The position numbers and the translations under genes were made by a program. A stretch of DNA of 64,000 bases from Streptomyces sedi. GTDB taxonomy: Bacteria > Actinomycetota > Actinomycetes > Streptomycetales > Streptomycetaceae. The stretch spans positions 1-64,000 of the forward strand of contig NZ_VDGT01000012.1 of the NCBI RefSeq assembly GCF_006335015.1. The letters are read 5' to 3'. Positions 50,478 through 57,558 of the stretch are shown piece by piece; the first letter of the stretch is position 1; the number at the start of each line of letters is the position of its first letter. The notes beneath the pieces are model-generated. The model was not told where the DNA came from. It saw only the letters and a program-made list of their open reading frames with translations, and did not search any database.

Positions 50478-53305
50478 GCGCCCCCGTCGTGGCGGGCCCG
50501 GTCGCCGGGCCCGCCGGGGGCCTCGGGCCGCTGCGCGAGCGGCTGCGGGCGGCGGCCGAGGAGTTCGCCGGGCCCGACGACGCGCTGCCCGAGATCCTGT
50601 CCGGCATGGTCGAGGACGTCGACCGGGCGCTGGCAGAGGAGCTGGAGATCTTCCCGGTCTGCCACCACTCGCCGGCCTCCGCGCTGGCCATGGCCAGGCG
50701 GCTGGCGGAGAAGCGGCCCCGGGTGATCTACCTGGAGCTGCCGGAGGACCTGGCCCCGCTGCTGGAGGAGCTGCGCAACTGCCGACTGCCCGTCGCGCTC
50801 CAGGCGTTCGCCACCGAGCTGGACGGCTTCCCCGCCGACTGGGCGCCGCTGAGCGTGGTGGCGCCGCTGACCGAGGCCTCCGCCGAGTACCAGGCCATCG
50901 CCTACGCCCTGGACACCCCCGACGTCGAGCTGGTGCTGGTGGACCGCTCGGCCGACCACGTCCTCCAGTGGCGCGAGAGGGAGGACGCCCCGGACGCCGA
51001 CCCGGCGGCGGACGGCGAGGGACGGGAGTCCGAGGAGGCGGCGGGGCTGCACGGCGACGCCTTCGGCGTCGGAGTCGGCCGACTGAGGCCCGGCTTCGCC
51101 GAGTTGGAGGCCCATCTGCTGCACCACGGGAAGGTGCGGCACTGGTCCGAGTGGTGGGACCAGTACGTGGAGCAGCCGCTGGCCGGCGCCGACTACCGGA
51201 CGTACCGCCAGGCCATGGTGATGATCGGCAGCCTCTTCCGCCGGCTGCGGCCCGAGCGGGGGGCCAGGCTGGCGGTCGACGAGGACCGCGAGCGGTACAT
51301 GTGGACCCGGATCAGGGAGCATCTGGCCTCCTCCGGCACCGACCCGGCGACCGCGCTGCACGTCTGCGGCGCGTTCCACGCGGCCAGCCGCGTCGAGCAG
51401 TTCGGCCTCGCCTCCGAGGCGGAGCCGTTCCCGATACCGGAGCGCACGGGGACCGCCTGGCGGTACGGGCTGATCCCCTCCAGCCACTCGGCGATCGAGG
51501 CGCAGTTCGGCCTCGCCCCCGGCGCCGTCTCGCTGGCGGCGGCCACCTGGTCGCGCACCCTGACGGCGGAGCGGCTGACCCCGTTCCGGCTGGCCGGTCA
51601 GCGGACCGGGCGGAAGAAGCCGAAGGCCGCGAAGCGCGCCGCCGCCCCGCCGGCGGGCGGCGCGGGCGAGGCGGGAGGCGACCGGCTGACGCCGTTCCTC
51701 GACCGGCCGCCCGTGCCGGGCGCGCTCGACGAGGACGAGCTGCGCGGCTGGTGCGTGGACCTGGTCCGGCTCGCCCGCCGCAACGGCTACCTGGCCAGCA
51801 CCGCCGACGCCATCGCCGTCTTCGAGACCTCGGTGCTGCTGGCGGGCTTGCGCGGCCGGGCCAGGCCCACGCCGTACGACTTCGAGGACGCGGCGGTCAC
51901 CTGTATCGAGAAGGACACCGTTCCCGGGAAGCGGGACGTGCGGCGGCTGTGCGGGATGCTGCTGGGCGGCGACCGGATCGGCACGGTCGGCTACGACGCG
52001 CTGCCCCCGCTGGCGCGCGACGTGCTGGACCGGCTGGAGCCGCTGGGGCTCAACCTCACGGCCCGCACCCAGCAGCGCGCGCTGCTCGACCTGGCCAACA
52101 GGCCTGAGCTGCGGCCCTGTTCCGACCTGCTGTGGATGTTGCGCCGCCTGCTGGGCGACGTGGTACGTCCGGTGATGGGCGACCGCGCCCTGGGAGGGCG
52201 CGCCATCCAGGAGAGTTGGGATCTGGCGCTCGGCCGCGAGCAGCGGGCGCTGGTGCAGCTCGGCTACGAGGGCGTCACCGTCGAGCAGGTGCTGGAGCAG
52301 CGGCTGCGGCGCGCCGTGCGGGAGCCGGACGCGACCGCGGCGACCGCGCTGAAGGCCGTCGAGGAGGCGCTGCTCTACCTCGGCCCCGGTCGGCTGGTCG
52401 ACGACCTCGGCAGCCGCGCTGTGGCGCTGCTGGCGGCTGAACGGACGGTGGACCAGGCGCCGTTGGTGCTCCGCCGGATACGCCGGCTGCTGGCGTACTA
52501 CCGCACCACGGAGGCGGGGCCGCCGCACTGGGCCGAGACGTTCGTGACCACGGGATACGCGCACTACTGCACGCTGCTGCCCACCGCGTTCACGGACGAG
52601 GAGGTCGGGGCCAGGCAGGTCGCCGCGATGCTGGGCTTCCTCTTCGGGCTTGAGGGCTTCGCGCTGGCCCTGGGGTGCGACCGGGCGCAGCTGGAGCTGG
52701 CGGTGCGGCAGTGCCACCCGGTGGAGCCGGACCGGACGGCGCTGCTGTGGGCGGCCGAGCACCGGCTGGACCTGCTGCCGCTGCCCGCGCTGCGGGAGCG
52801 CTGCGCCGAGCTGCTGGCCAACCCGCTGGTGGTGCGGGCGTTCCCCCGCTATGTCAGCGGTTTCGTGCAGGCGTTGGAGCCGGTGCCCTCGCTCGCGCCG
52901 TTCGTGGTGGAGCAGTTGTCGGGGGCGTTCGGCCGGCTGCCGGACGCGGTGCTGCTGCCCTGGCTGCCGCGGTTGATCATGACGCTGCGCCGGGAGGCGG
53001 CCGAGCTGCTGCCGGTGCTCGTCAGGGAGGCGGGGCGGACCTTCCCCGGGGCGCTACCGGCGCTGGACGCACTGGTGCCGCCGTGGGAGGCGCCGCCGGC
53101 GACCGCGCCGGCGCGGGCCACGCCCGTGGCCGGTCCCGCAGGCGGGCTGCTGGCGGCGCACCCCGCCGCCTGCGAGGCGTGGACCGCGGTGCTCGACCTG
53201 CCGGTGGAGTGGGCGCGGGCGGCGCCGTCGGCGGGACCCGCGGGCGCGCTGGTGGCGGCGCACCCGGCGACGGCCGAGGCACTGGCGGGCGTGCTCGCCG
53301 GGTGA
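50474..53305 (+). CDS. DUF5682 family protein (YehM-like)
   Basis: The 943-residue protein has an N-terminal domain with FPVCHHSPAS (residues 63-69 for CHHSPAS), RVIYLELPEDL and ALHVCGAFHA. These His- and acid-bearing motifs are characteristic of DUF5682 and recall the EreA/ChaN-like hydrolase fold, so hidden enzymatic activity is possible. A Lys/Pro-rich linker lies near 375-395, followed by a long helical region. The C terminus carries two copies of AGPAG-L-AAHPA. Start by GTGA overlap with the ATPase stop. Last gene of the five; likely the effector or substrate-recognition part. Confidence 0.85.
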   Translation: MSAPVVAGPVAGPAGGLGPLRERLRAAAEEFAGPDDALPEILSGMVEDVDRALAEELEIFPVCHHSPASALAMARRLAEKRPRVIYLELPEDLAPLLEELRNCRLPVALQAFATELDGFPADWAPLSVVAPLTEASAEYQAIAYALDTPDVELVLVDRSADHVLQWREREDAPDADPAADGEGRESEEAAGLHGDAFGVGVGRLRPGFAELEAHLLHHGKVRHWSEWWDQYVEQPLAGADYRTYRQAMVMIGSLFRRLRPERGARLAVDEDRERYMWTRIREHLASSGTDPATALHVCGAFHAASRVEQFGLASEAEPFPIPERTGTAWRYGLIPSSHSAIEAQFGLAPGAVSLAAATWSRTLTAERLTPFRLAGQRTGRKKPKAAKRAAAPPAGGAGEAGGDRLTPFLDRPPVPGALDEDELRGWCVDLVRLARRNGYLASTADAIAVFETSVLLAGLRGRARPTPYDFEDAAVTCIEKDTVPGKRDVRRLCGMLLGGDRIGTVGYDALPPLARDVLDRLEPLGLNLTARTQQRALLDLANRPELRPCSDLLWMLRRLLGDVVRPVMGDRALGGRAIQESWDLALGREQRALVQLGYEGVTVEQVLEQRLRRAVREPDATAATALKAVEEALLYLGPGRLVDDLGSRAVALLAAERTVDQAPLVLRRIRRLLAYYRTTEAGPPHWAETFVTTGYAHYCTLLPTAFTDEEVGARQVAAMLGFLFGLEGFALALGCDRAQLELAVRQCHPVEPDRTALLWAAEHRLDLLPLPALRERCAELLANPLVVRAFPRYVSGFVQALEPVPSLAPFVVEQLSGAFGRLPDAVLLPWLPRLIMTLRREAAELLPVLVREAGRTFPGALPALDALVPPWEAPPATAPARATPVAGPAGGLLAAHPAACEAWTAVLDLPVEWARAAPSAGPAGALVAAHPATAEALAGVLAG

Positions 53306-53332
53306 GCGCGGTCGTGGGGTGAGGGGGTGGCG

Positions 53333-53375
53333 GCGCGGGCCCGGCACGGCGGTATTCGCTGGCCTGGGCCCGCGC
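53333..53375. terminator. Hairpin after the DUF5682 gene
   Basis: GCGCGGGCCC (53333-53342) pairs perfectly with GGGCCCGCGC (53366-53375) over a 23-nt loop, 28 nt beyond the stop. It probably ends the five-gene operon. Confidence 0.6.
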
Positions 53376-53394
53376 TTCGGGCGAGAGTGGCGCC

Positions 53395-54522
53395 ATGACC
53401 ACACCCCGGGCCGCCTTCCTCCCCGGCCTCGAACTCTCCGCCATCCTCTACCGCGAGGCCGTCGCCCCCCTGCTTGCCGAAACGCGGCCCGGGCTGCCGC
53501 ACGCCGCCGCCCGCGTGGGCGCGGGCTCGGAGGTGCTGGGCTTCGACACCGCCCGCTCCGCCGACCACGAGTGGGGCCCGCGCCTCGAACTCTTCCTCGC
53601 GCCGGCGGACGCCGGACTCGCGCCCGAGCTGGTCGAGCTGTTCGCCCAGCGGCTGCCCAAGCACATCAGAGGCTGGCCCACCCACTTCGAACGGGCCGAC
53701 TCCGACCCCGTCGGCCTGATGACGCCCACCGAGGGGCCGGTGGACCACCGGGTGACGGTCACCACCGTGGACGACTGGCTGCGCCGGCGGCTCGGCCCCG
53801 GCGGGGTGAGCGACCCGCCCACCCCGGTGGAGTGGCTGGCGATGCCGCAGCAGCGGCTCGCCGAGGCCACCGGCGGGGAGGTCTTCCACGACGGGCTCGG
53901 CACGCTGACGGCGGCGCGCCGCCGTCTGGCCTGGTATCCGGAGGAGATCTGGCGCTACCAACTCGCCTGCCAGTGGCAGCGGATCTCCCAGGAGGAGGCG
54001 TTCGTCGGCCGCTGCGCCGAGGTCGGCGACGAGCTGGGCTCGGCGACGGTGGCCGGCCGGCTGGTCCGCGACCTGATGCGGCTGTGTCTGCTGCTGGCCC
54101 GCCGCTACGCCCCCTACGGCAAGTGGCTGGGCAGCGCCTTCGCCCGGCTGCCGGTGGCCGCCGAACTGACGCCCGACCTGAGGGCCGCGCAGCGCGCCGC
54201 CGCCTACCCGGAGCGCGAGGCGGCGCTGGGCCGTGCCTGGGAACGGGTCGCCCGCCTCCAGAACGCCACCGGCCTCGCGCCGCACGTCGACCCCACGCCG
54301 CGCGACTACCACGACCGGCCCTTCCGGGTGCTGCACGCCGAGCGCCTCGCGGGAGCCCTGGCCGGCACGCTGACCGATCCGGCGGTCCGCGCCTGGCCGT
54401 TGACCGGCGCCGTCGACCAGTGGGCCGACAACACCGACCTGATCGACCACCCCGAGGCGCTGTTGGCCGCAGCGCGGGCACTGACGGGGGAGAACGAGGA
54501 GGCCGGGCGCCGCACACCGTGA
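53395..54522 (+). CDS. DUF4037 domain protein (nucleotidyltransferase-like)
   Basis: The 375-residue cytoplasmic protein begins FLPGLELSAILYREAVAPLLA, a start typical of DUF4037 proteins. AARVGAGSEVLGFDTARSADHEWGPRLELFL carries the GxGSExxG...D-x-S-x-DH-WGP motif of a nucleotidyltransferase core. The C-terminal half is helical. The GSE..DxxxSxDHxWGPR pattern suggests transfer of a nucleotide to an unknown acceptor, not proven. The start ATG has no strong ribosome binding site, but GAGAGT 7 nt upstream could be the -10 of a leaderless mRNA. It converges on GH128. Confidence 0.85.
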   Translation: MTTPRAAFLPGLELSAILYREAVAPLLAETRPGLPHAAARVGAGSEVLGFDTARSADHEWGPRLELFLAPADAGLAPELVELFAQRLPKHIRGWPTHFERADSDPVGLMTPTEGPVDHRVTVTTVDDWLRRRLGPGGVSDPPTPVEWLAMPQQRLAEATGGEVFHDGLGTLTAARRRLAWYPEEIWRYQLACQWQRISQEEAFVGRCAEVGDELGSATVAGRLVRDLMRLCLLLARRYAPYGKWLGSAFARLPVAAELTPDLRAAQRAAAYPEREAALGRAWERVARLQNATGLAPHVDPTPRDYHDRPFRVLHAERLAGALAGTLTDPAVRAWPLTGAVDQWADNTDLIDHPEALLAAARALTGENEEAGRRTP

Positions 54523-54606
54523 ACTCGGCCCGGACCGGCCCCACTTCGCGGCGCGGGGGCGCGGGGCGCGGGCCACGCGCGGGGCGTCGGACCGGCCGCA
54601 CGCGCC

Positions 54607-54622
54607 GGGGCGCCGGCGCCCC
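54607..54622. terminator. Palindrome between convergent DUF4037 and GH128 genes
   Basis: GGGGCGCCGGCGCCCC is a perfect 16-bp palindrome, 85 nt after the DUF4037 stop and 31 nt beyond the GH128 stop. It is a probable bidirectional terminator. Confidence 0.55.
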
Positions 54623-54652
54623 CCGGGGAGGAGCGTTCGCGGGGGCGACGCC

Positions 54653-55495
54653 TCAGGAACCGGCCTCCCGGTAAGCGAGCCCGCTCGCGTTGGGGGTCGT
54701 CCCGTCGTAGAGCCCCGTCGCGTGGGTGCCGGTGGAGAGCGTGAACCAGGCGTAGCGCTCGACATACGGCTGGTCCTCCAGCATCGCCGTCGAACTCCGC
54801 ACGAAGTCCGCCTGCTCCTGGGCGCTGGGGTAGCGGGGCGTCGCGCCGGAGAAGTCGATCAGCGCGTACTCGGTCAGCCACACCGGCTTGCCGTACCGGT
54901 CGGCCACCGCCTGGAGATAGCCCCGCAGATGCTCCGTCGCGTCGGGGCCGAAGTCCGAGCCGTACCAGTGCACCGGGATGAAGTCGACGCGCAGCCCCCG
55001 CTCCTCGGCGCCCGCCATGAAGCGGTCCAGCCAGCCGCCGGGGGTGTCCCCGCCGTAGGCGACCGCGGGCGCGCCCAGGCGCAGCCCGGTGGACTCCAGC
55101 CGTGGCCACAGGTCGAGCGCCTGCTCCACCGACATGTCGGCCTGCTCGGGGAGGTCGGGCTCGTTGAAGCCCAGCAGCTGCTCGCCCTCGCGCACCGCCT
55201 CGGCCAGCGCCTCGTCCGTGACGGAGTCAGCGCCCCAGATCATCGGGACGAACTCGGCGCCCTCGGGCGTCGTGACGCCCTGCGGCCCCGAGGCCCAGCC
55301 GTAGTGCCAGGAGACGTCGACGTCGGCGAGCGCCTCCGAGGCTCCGGCGACCGGCGTCGCGCTGACGCCCTTCTTGGCGGAGGCGGTGGGCGTCGGCGCG
55401 GGCGTTTCCGCGGGCGCGGCGCCGGCCAGGGCCGGGGCGCCGACGCCCAGCACGAACGCGATCACGCCGGTCAACACGCGGGGTACGAGGGACAT
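54653..55495 (-). CDS. Secreted GH128-like glycoside hydrolase
   Basis: The 280-residue enzyme is of the GH128/Asl1-like family (PF11790, endo-beta-1,3-glucanases of fungi and bacteria). It has a Sec signal (residues 1 to about 27) and a Pro/Thr/Ala linker, then VSWHYGWASGPQG, the acid/base Glu in LLGFNEPDLPEQ, FIPVHWYG, and the nucleophile Glu in KPVWLTEYALIDFSG. The target is probably laminarin or fungal cell-wall beta-1,3-glucan. The ATG at 55495 has GGAAGGT upstream; longer frames begin before the operator and are rejected. Single gene under a LacI-type palindrome. Confidence 0.9.
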   Translation of the reverse strand: MSLVPRVLTGVIAFVLGVGAPALAGAAPAETPAPTPTASAKKGVSATPVAGASEALADVDVSWHYGWASGPQGVTTPEGAEFVPMIWGADSVTDEALAEAVREGEQLLGFNEPDLPEQADMSVEQALDLWPRLESTGLRLGAPAVAYGGDTPGGWLDRFMAGAEERGLRVDFIPVHWYGSDFGPDATEHLRGYLQAVADRYGKPVWLTEYALIDFSGATPRYPSAQEQADFVRSSTAMLEDQPYVERYAWFTLSTGTHATGLYDGTTPNASGLAYREAGS

Positions 55496-55592
55496 CGCCT
55501 GGACCTTCCGGTGGGGGACGGGGCGGGAAGCCCGTGAAGGGGCTCGCACCCGCGCGGGCAACGTGCCTTCCGCGGGGGGCGAGTTGGGGCCA

Positions 55593-55604
55593 GAGAGCGC
55601 TCTC
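55593..55604. promoter_or_regulatory. LacI-type operator upstream of GH128
   Basis: GAGAGCGCTCTC is a perfect 12-bp palindrome with the central CG typical of LacI-family sites, 98 bp before the GH128 start. It resembles the CebR-like box at 5285 in its GAGCGCTC core but not in its flanks. Confidence 0.55.
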
Positions 55605-55722
55605 AGTCGGGGATGCTGGCACGGCCCCGGAGGGGCGTCAACGGGACGGCGCGTTTCGGACACGGCGGGCGTGGGGGCGCGGGGAGGCGCGTGCGGGGGT
55701 GCGAGCCGGGCCGCGTGCCGGA

Positions 55723-55738
55723 GTGAACAGTCGTTCAC
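55723..55738. promoter_or_regulatory. SOS-box-like palindrome upstream of DUF3068
   Basis: GTGAACAGTCGTTCAC contains GAAC-N4-GTTC with the A and C flanking the spacer, as in Gram-positive LexA sites (GAACRNNYGTTC); the outer bases are T/A, not C/G. It lies 17 bp upstream of the -35 box. A TetR-type site is an alternative reading. Confidence 0.35.
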
Positions 55739-55755
55739 CTGTTGTCGGAAGTTTA

Positions 55756-55784
55756 TTGACCCGCACTGATGCCGACCATAGGTT
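55756..55784 (+). promoter_or_regulatory. Promoter of the DUF3068 gene
   Basis: TTGACC (55756-55761) and TAGGTT (55779-55784) with 17-bp spacing; start predicted near 55791, 40 nt before the ATG. Confidence 0.65.
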
Positions 55785-55830
55785 GACCCAGCCGTCGCAC
55801 AATGTCGTGTGCGCGTAACCGGGAGATGCC

Positions 55831-56874
55831 ATGCGCAGAAGCACCTGGGTCCTGTCCGGATCGGCCGCCGTGCTGGTGGCCGCCTCGGTCGTGACCCGCC
55901 TCGTGGTCTACCCGTCCGTCCACCAGCTTCCGGACGACACGGACACCACCTTCGAGTACACCGGATCGGCGACGCTGCTCAACGCGGCTGCCATCGAGAG
56001 CGGGGACCTGGCCAACGCCTTCCTCCGCGATGTCCCGATCACCCTCGACCGCCACGTCAAGGTCGTGGAGACCGACGGCTCGACCGCCGTCGTCACCGAC
56101 GACGTCTCGGTGGCCGGCGAGGACGGCACCGAACTGTCCACCACCAGCCACCGTTGGGCCGTCGACCGGAAGGACCTGGTCAACGTCGACCCGCCGGAGG
56201 GCTCGGAGGCCGAGGAGCACCAGGGGCTCGTCATCTCCTGGCCGCTGGACCCCGAGGAGAAGGACTACACCTTCTGGGACCCGACCACCGCCACCGAGGT
56301 GCCGGCCGTCTACGACCGGACCGAGGACGTGGAGGGGCGCACCGTCTACGTCTACACCATGGAGGCCGCGGGCCCGCTCGCCGACCCGGCCATGGTGGAG
56401 CGCTTCCCCGCCGCGCTGCCCAGGGACGTGCTGGCGGGCATAGCCGAGACGCTCCCCGCCGAGCAGCGGCCGGCGCCCGAGCTGCTGGGGCAGCTGCCCG
56501 ACGAGGTGCCGCTGACCTACGCCGCCAGCGTCTCGCGGGTGGCGTGGGTCGACTCCGAGACCGGCGCGGTACTCAACGGCGCGCTTGACCAGGCCGTCGT
56601 CGCCCAGATCCAGGGCCCCGAGGGGCCGGTCGACCTGGCGCCGGTCAACGCCCTCGCGGTCGAGGGGACCGAGGAGGGCGCCAAGGAGCGGGCCGACGAC
56701 GCGGACTCCAACTCCCAGATGCTCTGGCTGGTGCGGATGGCCATCCCGTTGGGGCTGGGGATCGTCGCCGCCGTTCTGGTGGTGCTCGCCGTCTGGCGCG
56801 AGCTGCGCGGTCGCGACCGCGACGGCGGGGGCCAGGAGCCCCCGGCCGCCGACCCGTCGCCGGCCACCGCCTGA
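55831..56874 (+). CDS. DUF3068 (PorA family) membrane-anchored protein
   Basis: The 347-residue protein has an N-terminal membrane anchor (WVLSGSAAVLVAASVVTRLVVYPSV). A large extracytoplasmic beta-rich domain with DTTFEYTGSATLL and VAWVDSETGAVLNG follows, and then a C-terminal membrane helix (LVRMAIPLGLGIVAAVLVVLAVW) with a short cytoplasmic tail. This is the layout of DUF3068 proteins of actinobacteria, thought to reside in the cell envelope; function unknown. The ATG follows GGGAGATGCC. Monocistronic, with its own promoter and a strong terminator. Confidence 0.9.
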   Translation: MRRSTWVLSGSAAVLVAASVVTRLVVYPSVHQLPDDTDTTFEYTGSATLLNAAAIESGDLANAFLRDVPITLDRHVKVVETDGSTAVVTDDVSVAGEDGTELSTTSHRWAVDRKDLVNVDPPEGSEAEEHQGLVISWPLDPEEKDYTFWDPTTATEVPAVYDRTEDVEGRTVYVYTMEAAGPLADPAMVERFPAALPRDVLAGIAETLPAEQRPAPELLGQLPDEVPLTYAASVSRVAWVDSETGAVLNGALDQAVVAQIQGPEGPVDLAPVNALAVEGTEEGAKERADDADSNSQMLWLVRMAIPLGLGIVAAVLVVLAVWRELRGRDRDGGGQEPPAADPSPATA

Positions 56875-56893
56875 GCGGGGCGCGCCGCACCGA

Positions 56894-56944
56894 CCCGAGG
56901 GGTCCGTGGGCAGGGGGAACGACCCCGCCCACGGGCCCCTCGGG
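56894..56944. terminator. Terminator of the DUF3068 gene
   Basis: The 18-nt arm 56894-56911 (CCCGAGGGGTCCGTGGGC) pairs with 56927-56944, with a single G-T wobble and a 15-nt loop, 20 nt after the stop. Confidence 0.85.
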
Positions 56945-57029
56945 CGTGTGCGGGCGGGGGAGTGGGCGGACGCGTCGCGCGGGGTGCGGGGCGGCGGCGA
57001 AACGCGGCGCTTTCCGCTGGTTTCGGATG

Positions 57030-57039
57030 CTTTCGAAAG
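57030..57039. promoter_or_regulatory. CTTTCGAAAG palindrome
   Basis: A perfect 10-bp palindrome in a locally AT-richer run. Similar CTTTCGAAAG-type sites occur in front of sugar-regulated actinobacterial genes, but no glycosidase gene follows here. Function unknown. Confidence 0.35.
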
Positions 57040-57141
57040 TGAAAACGCGGGCCCCGGGCGAGGGTGGGGCGGTTGGTGCGGGTGCTTCCTGAGGTGGCGC
57101 CGCGTTCCGCGGTGTGTGGTCCCCGCCGTTCCCCGGGAGGC

Positions 57142-57157
57142 GGTGAGTCAGATCACA
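57142..57157. promoter_or_regulatory. CRP/FNR-like binding site
   Basis: GGTGAGTCAGATCACA matches TGTGA-N6-TCACA at nine of ten positions. It lies about 145 bp upstream of the -35 box at 57302. Confidence 0.4.
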
Positions 57158-57301
57158 CGGCGAGTTCCCTTTTGTGGGGGCGACGGTCGGAGTGCTGATG
57201 ATCTCGATCGGTTGGTCGATTCACTCCCGAAAGAGCGAATCCCCATCCGGTCGGCAACAGTCAATTCCTCTCTCCGCGCCGGGGCTTGGCCCCGGTATTC
57301 C

Positions 57302-57331
57302 TTGACACCCTTTCGCGGCCGGGCGCATTCT
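57302..57331 (+). promoter_or_regulatory. Promoter of the saccharopine-dehydrogenase-like/EamA pair
   Basis: Consensus TTGACA (57302-57307), 18-bp spacer, CATTCT (57326-57331). It leaves an unusually long leader of about 220 nt. Confidence 0.55.
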
Positions 57332-57558
57332 GCCGAACGTCCGTTACCCGGCGGGATTCCCGCTGGTGAAGGGCGCACGAAGGGGCGGTGACCGATGCGC
57401 GGACAGCGGAGCGACCACGGCGGGGAAACGAGGGGGCGCGCTGTCCCGCCCGCGGGCGTCGAAGGGAATTCGTCGCGCCCCGAGGTGAGTTCGCCCGGCC
57501 GTTGCCCCGGGGAACGCCCCCACTCCGCGCCGCCGCGCGATCCCGTGAGCGAGGGCCG

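Larger units (their letters stand above)
55496..55830. other. Divergent regulatory region of GH128 and DUF3068 (335 bp)
   Basis: No gene. It contains a LacI-type palindrome for GH128 (55593-55604), an SOS-box-like palindrome (55723-55738), a promoter for DUF3068 (55756-55784) and a small GCACA/TGTGC hairpin in its leader (55797-55812). Confidence 0.5.
56945..57558. other. Long regulatory intergenic region (614 bp)
   Basis: No convincing gene. It holds a CTTTCGAAAG palindrome (57030-57039), a CRP-like box (57142-57157), and a hairpin with arms GATTC/GAATC (57218-57222 and 57237-57241). A promoter follows (57302-57331), then a leader of about 220 nt. Inside the leader a 58-codon frame (57395-57571) begins with ATG after AAGGGG and overlaps the next start; its composition is not convincing as protein. 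Confidence 0.45.

Noticed and set aside
49319..52762. A 1147-codon minus-strand open frame opposite MoxR and DUF5682
   Set aside because: Antisense of two recognised coding genes; Gln/Arg/His-rich sequence without domains.
46110..53305. Magnesium/cobalt chelatase (ChlI/ChlD or CobN-like) interpretation of the AAA+/vWA pair
   Set aside because: The ATPase lacks a standard chelatase Walker B and the operon has SWIM and DUF5682 genes instead of a large chelatase subunit or tetrapyrrole genes.
57388..57558. Longer N terminus of the saccharopine-dehydrogenase-like protein from GTG 57388
   Set aside because: The added 57 residues are Arg/Gly/Pro-rich and unlike the family; GAGGG before ATG 57559 supports the shorter start.
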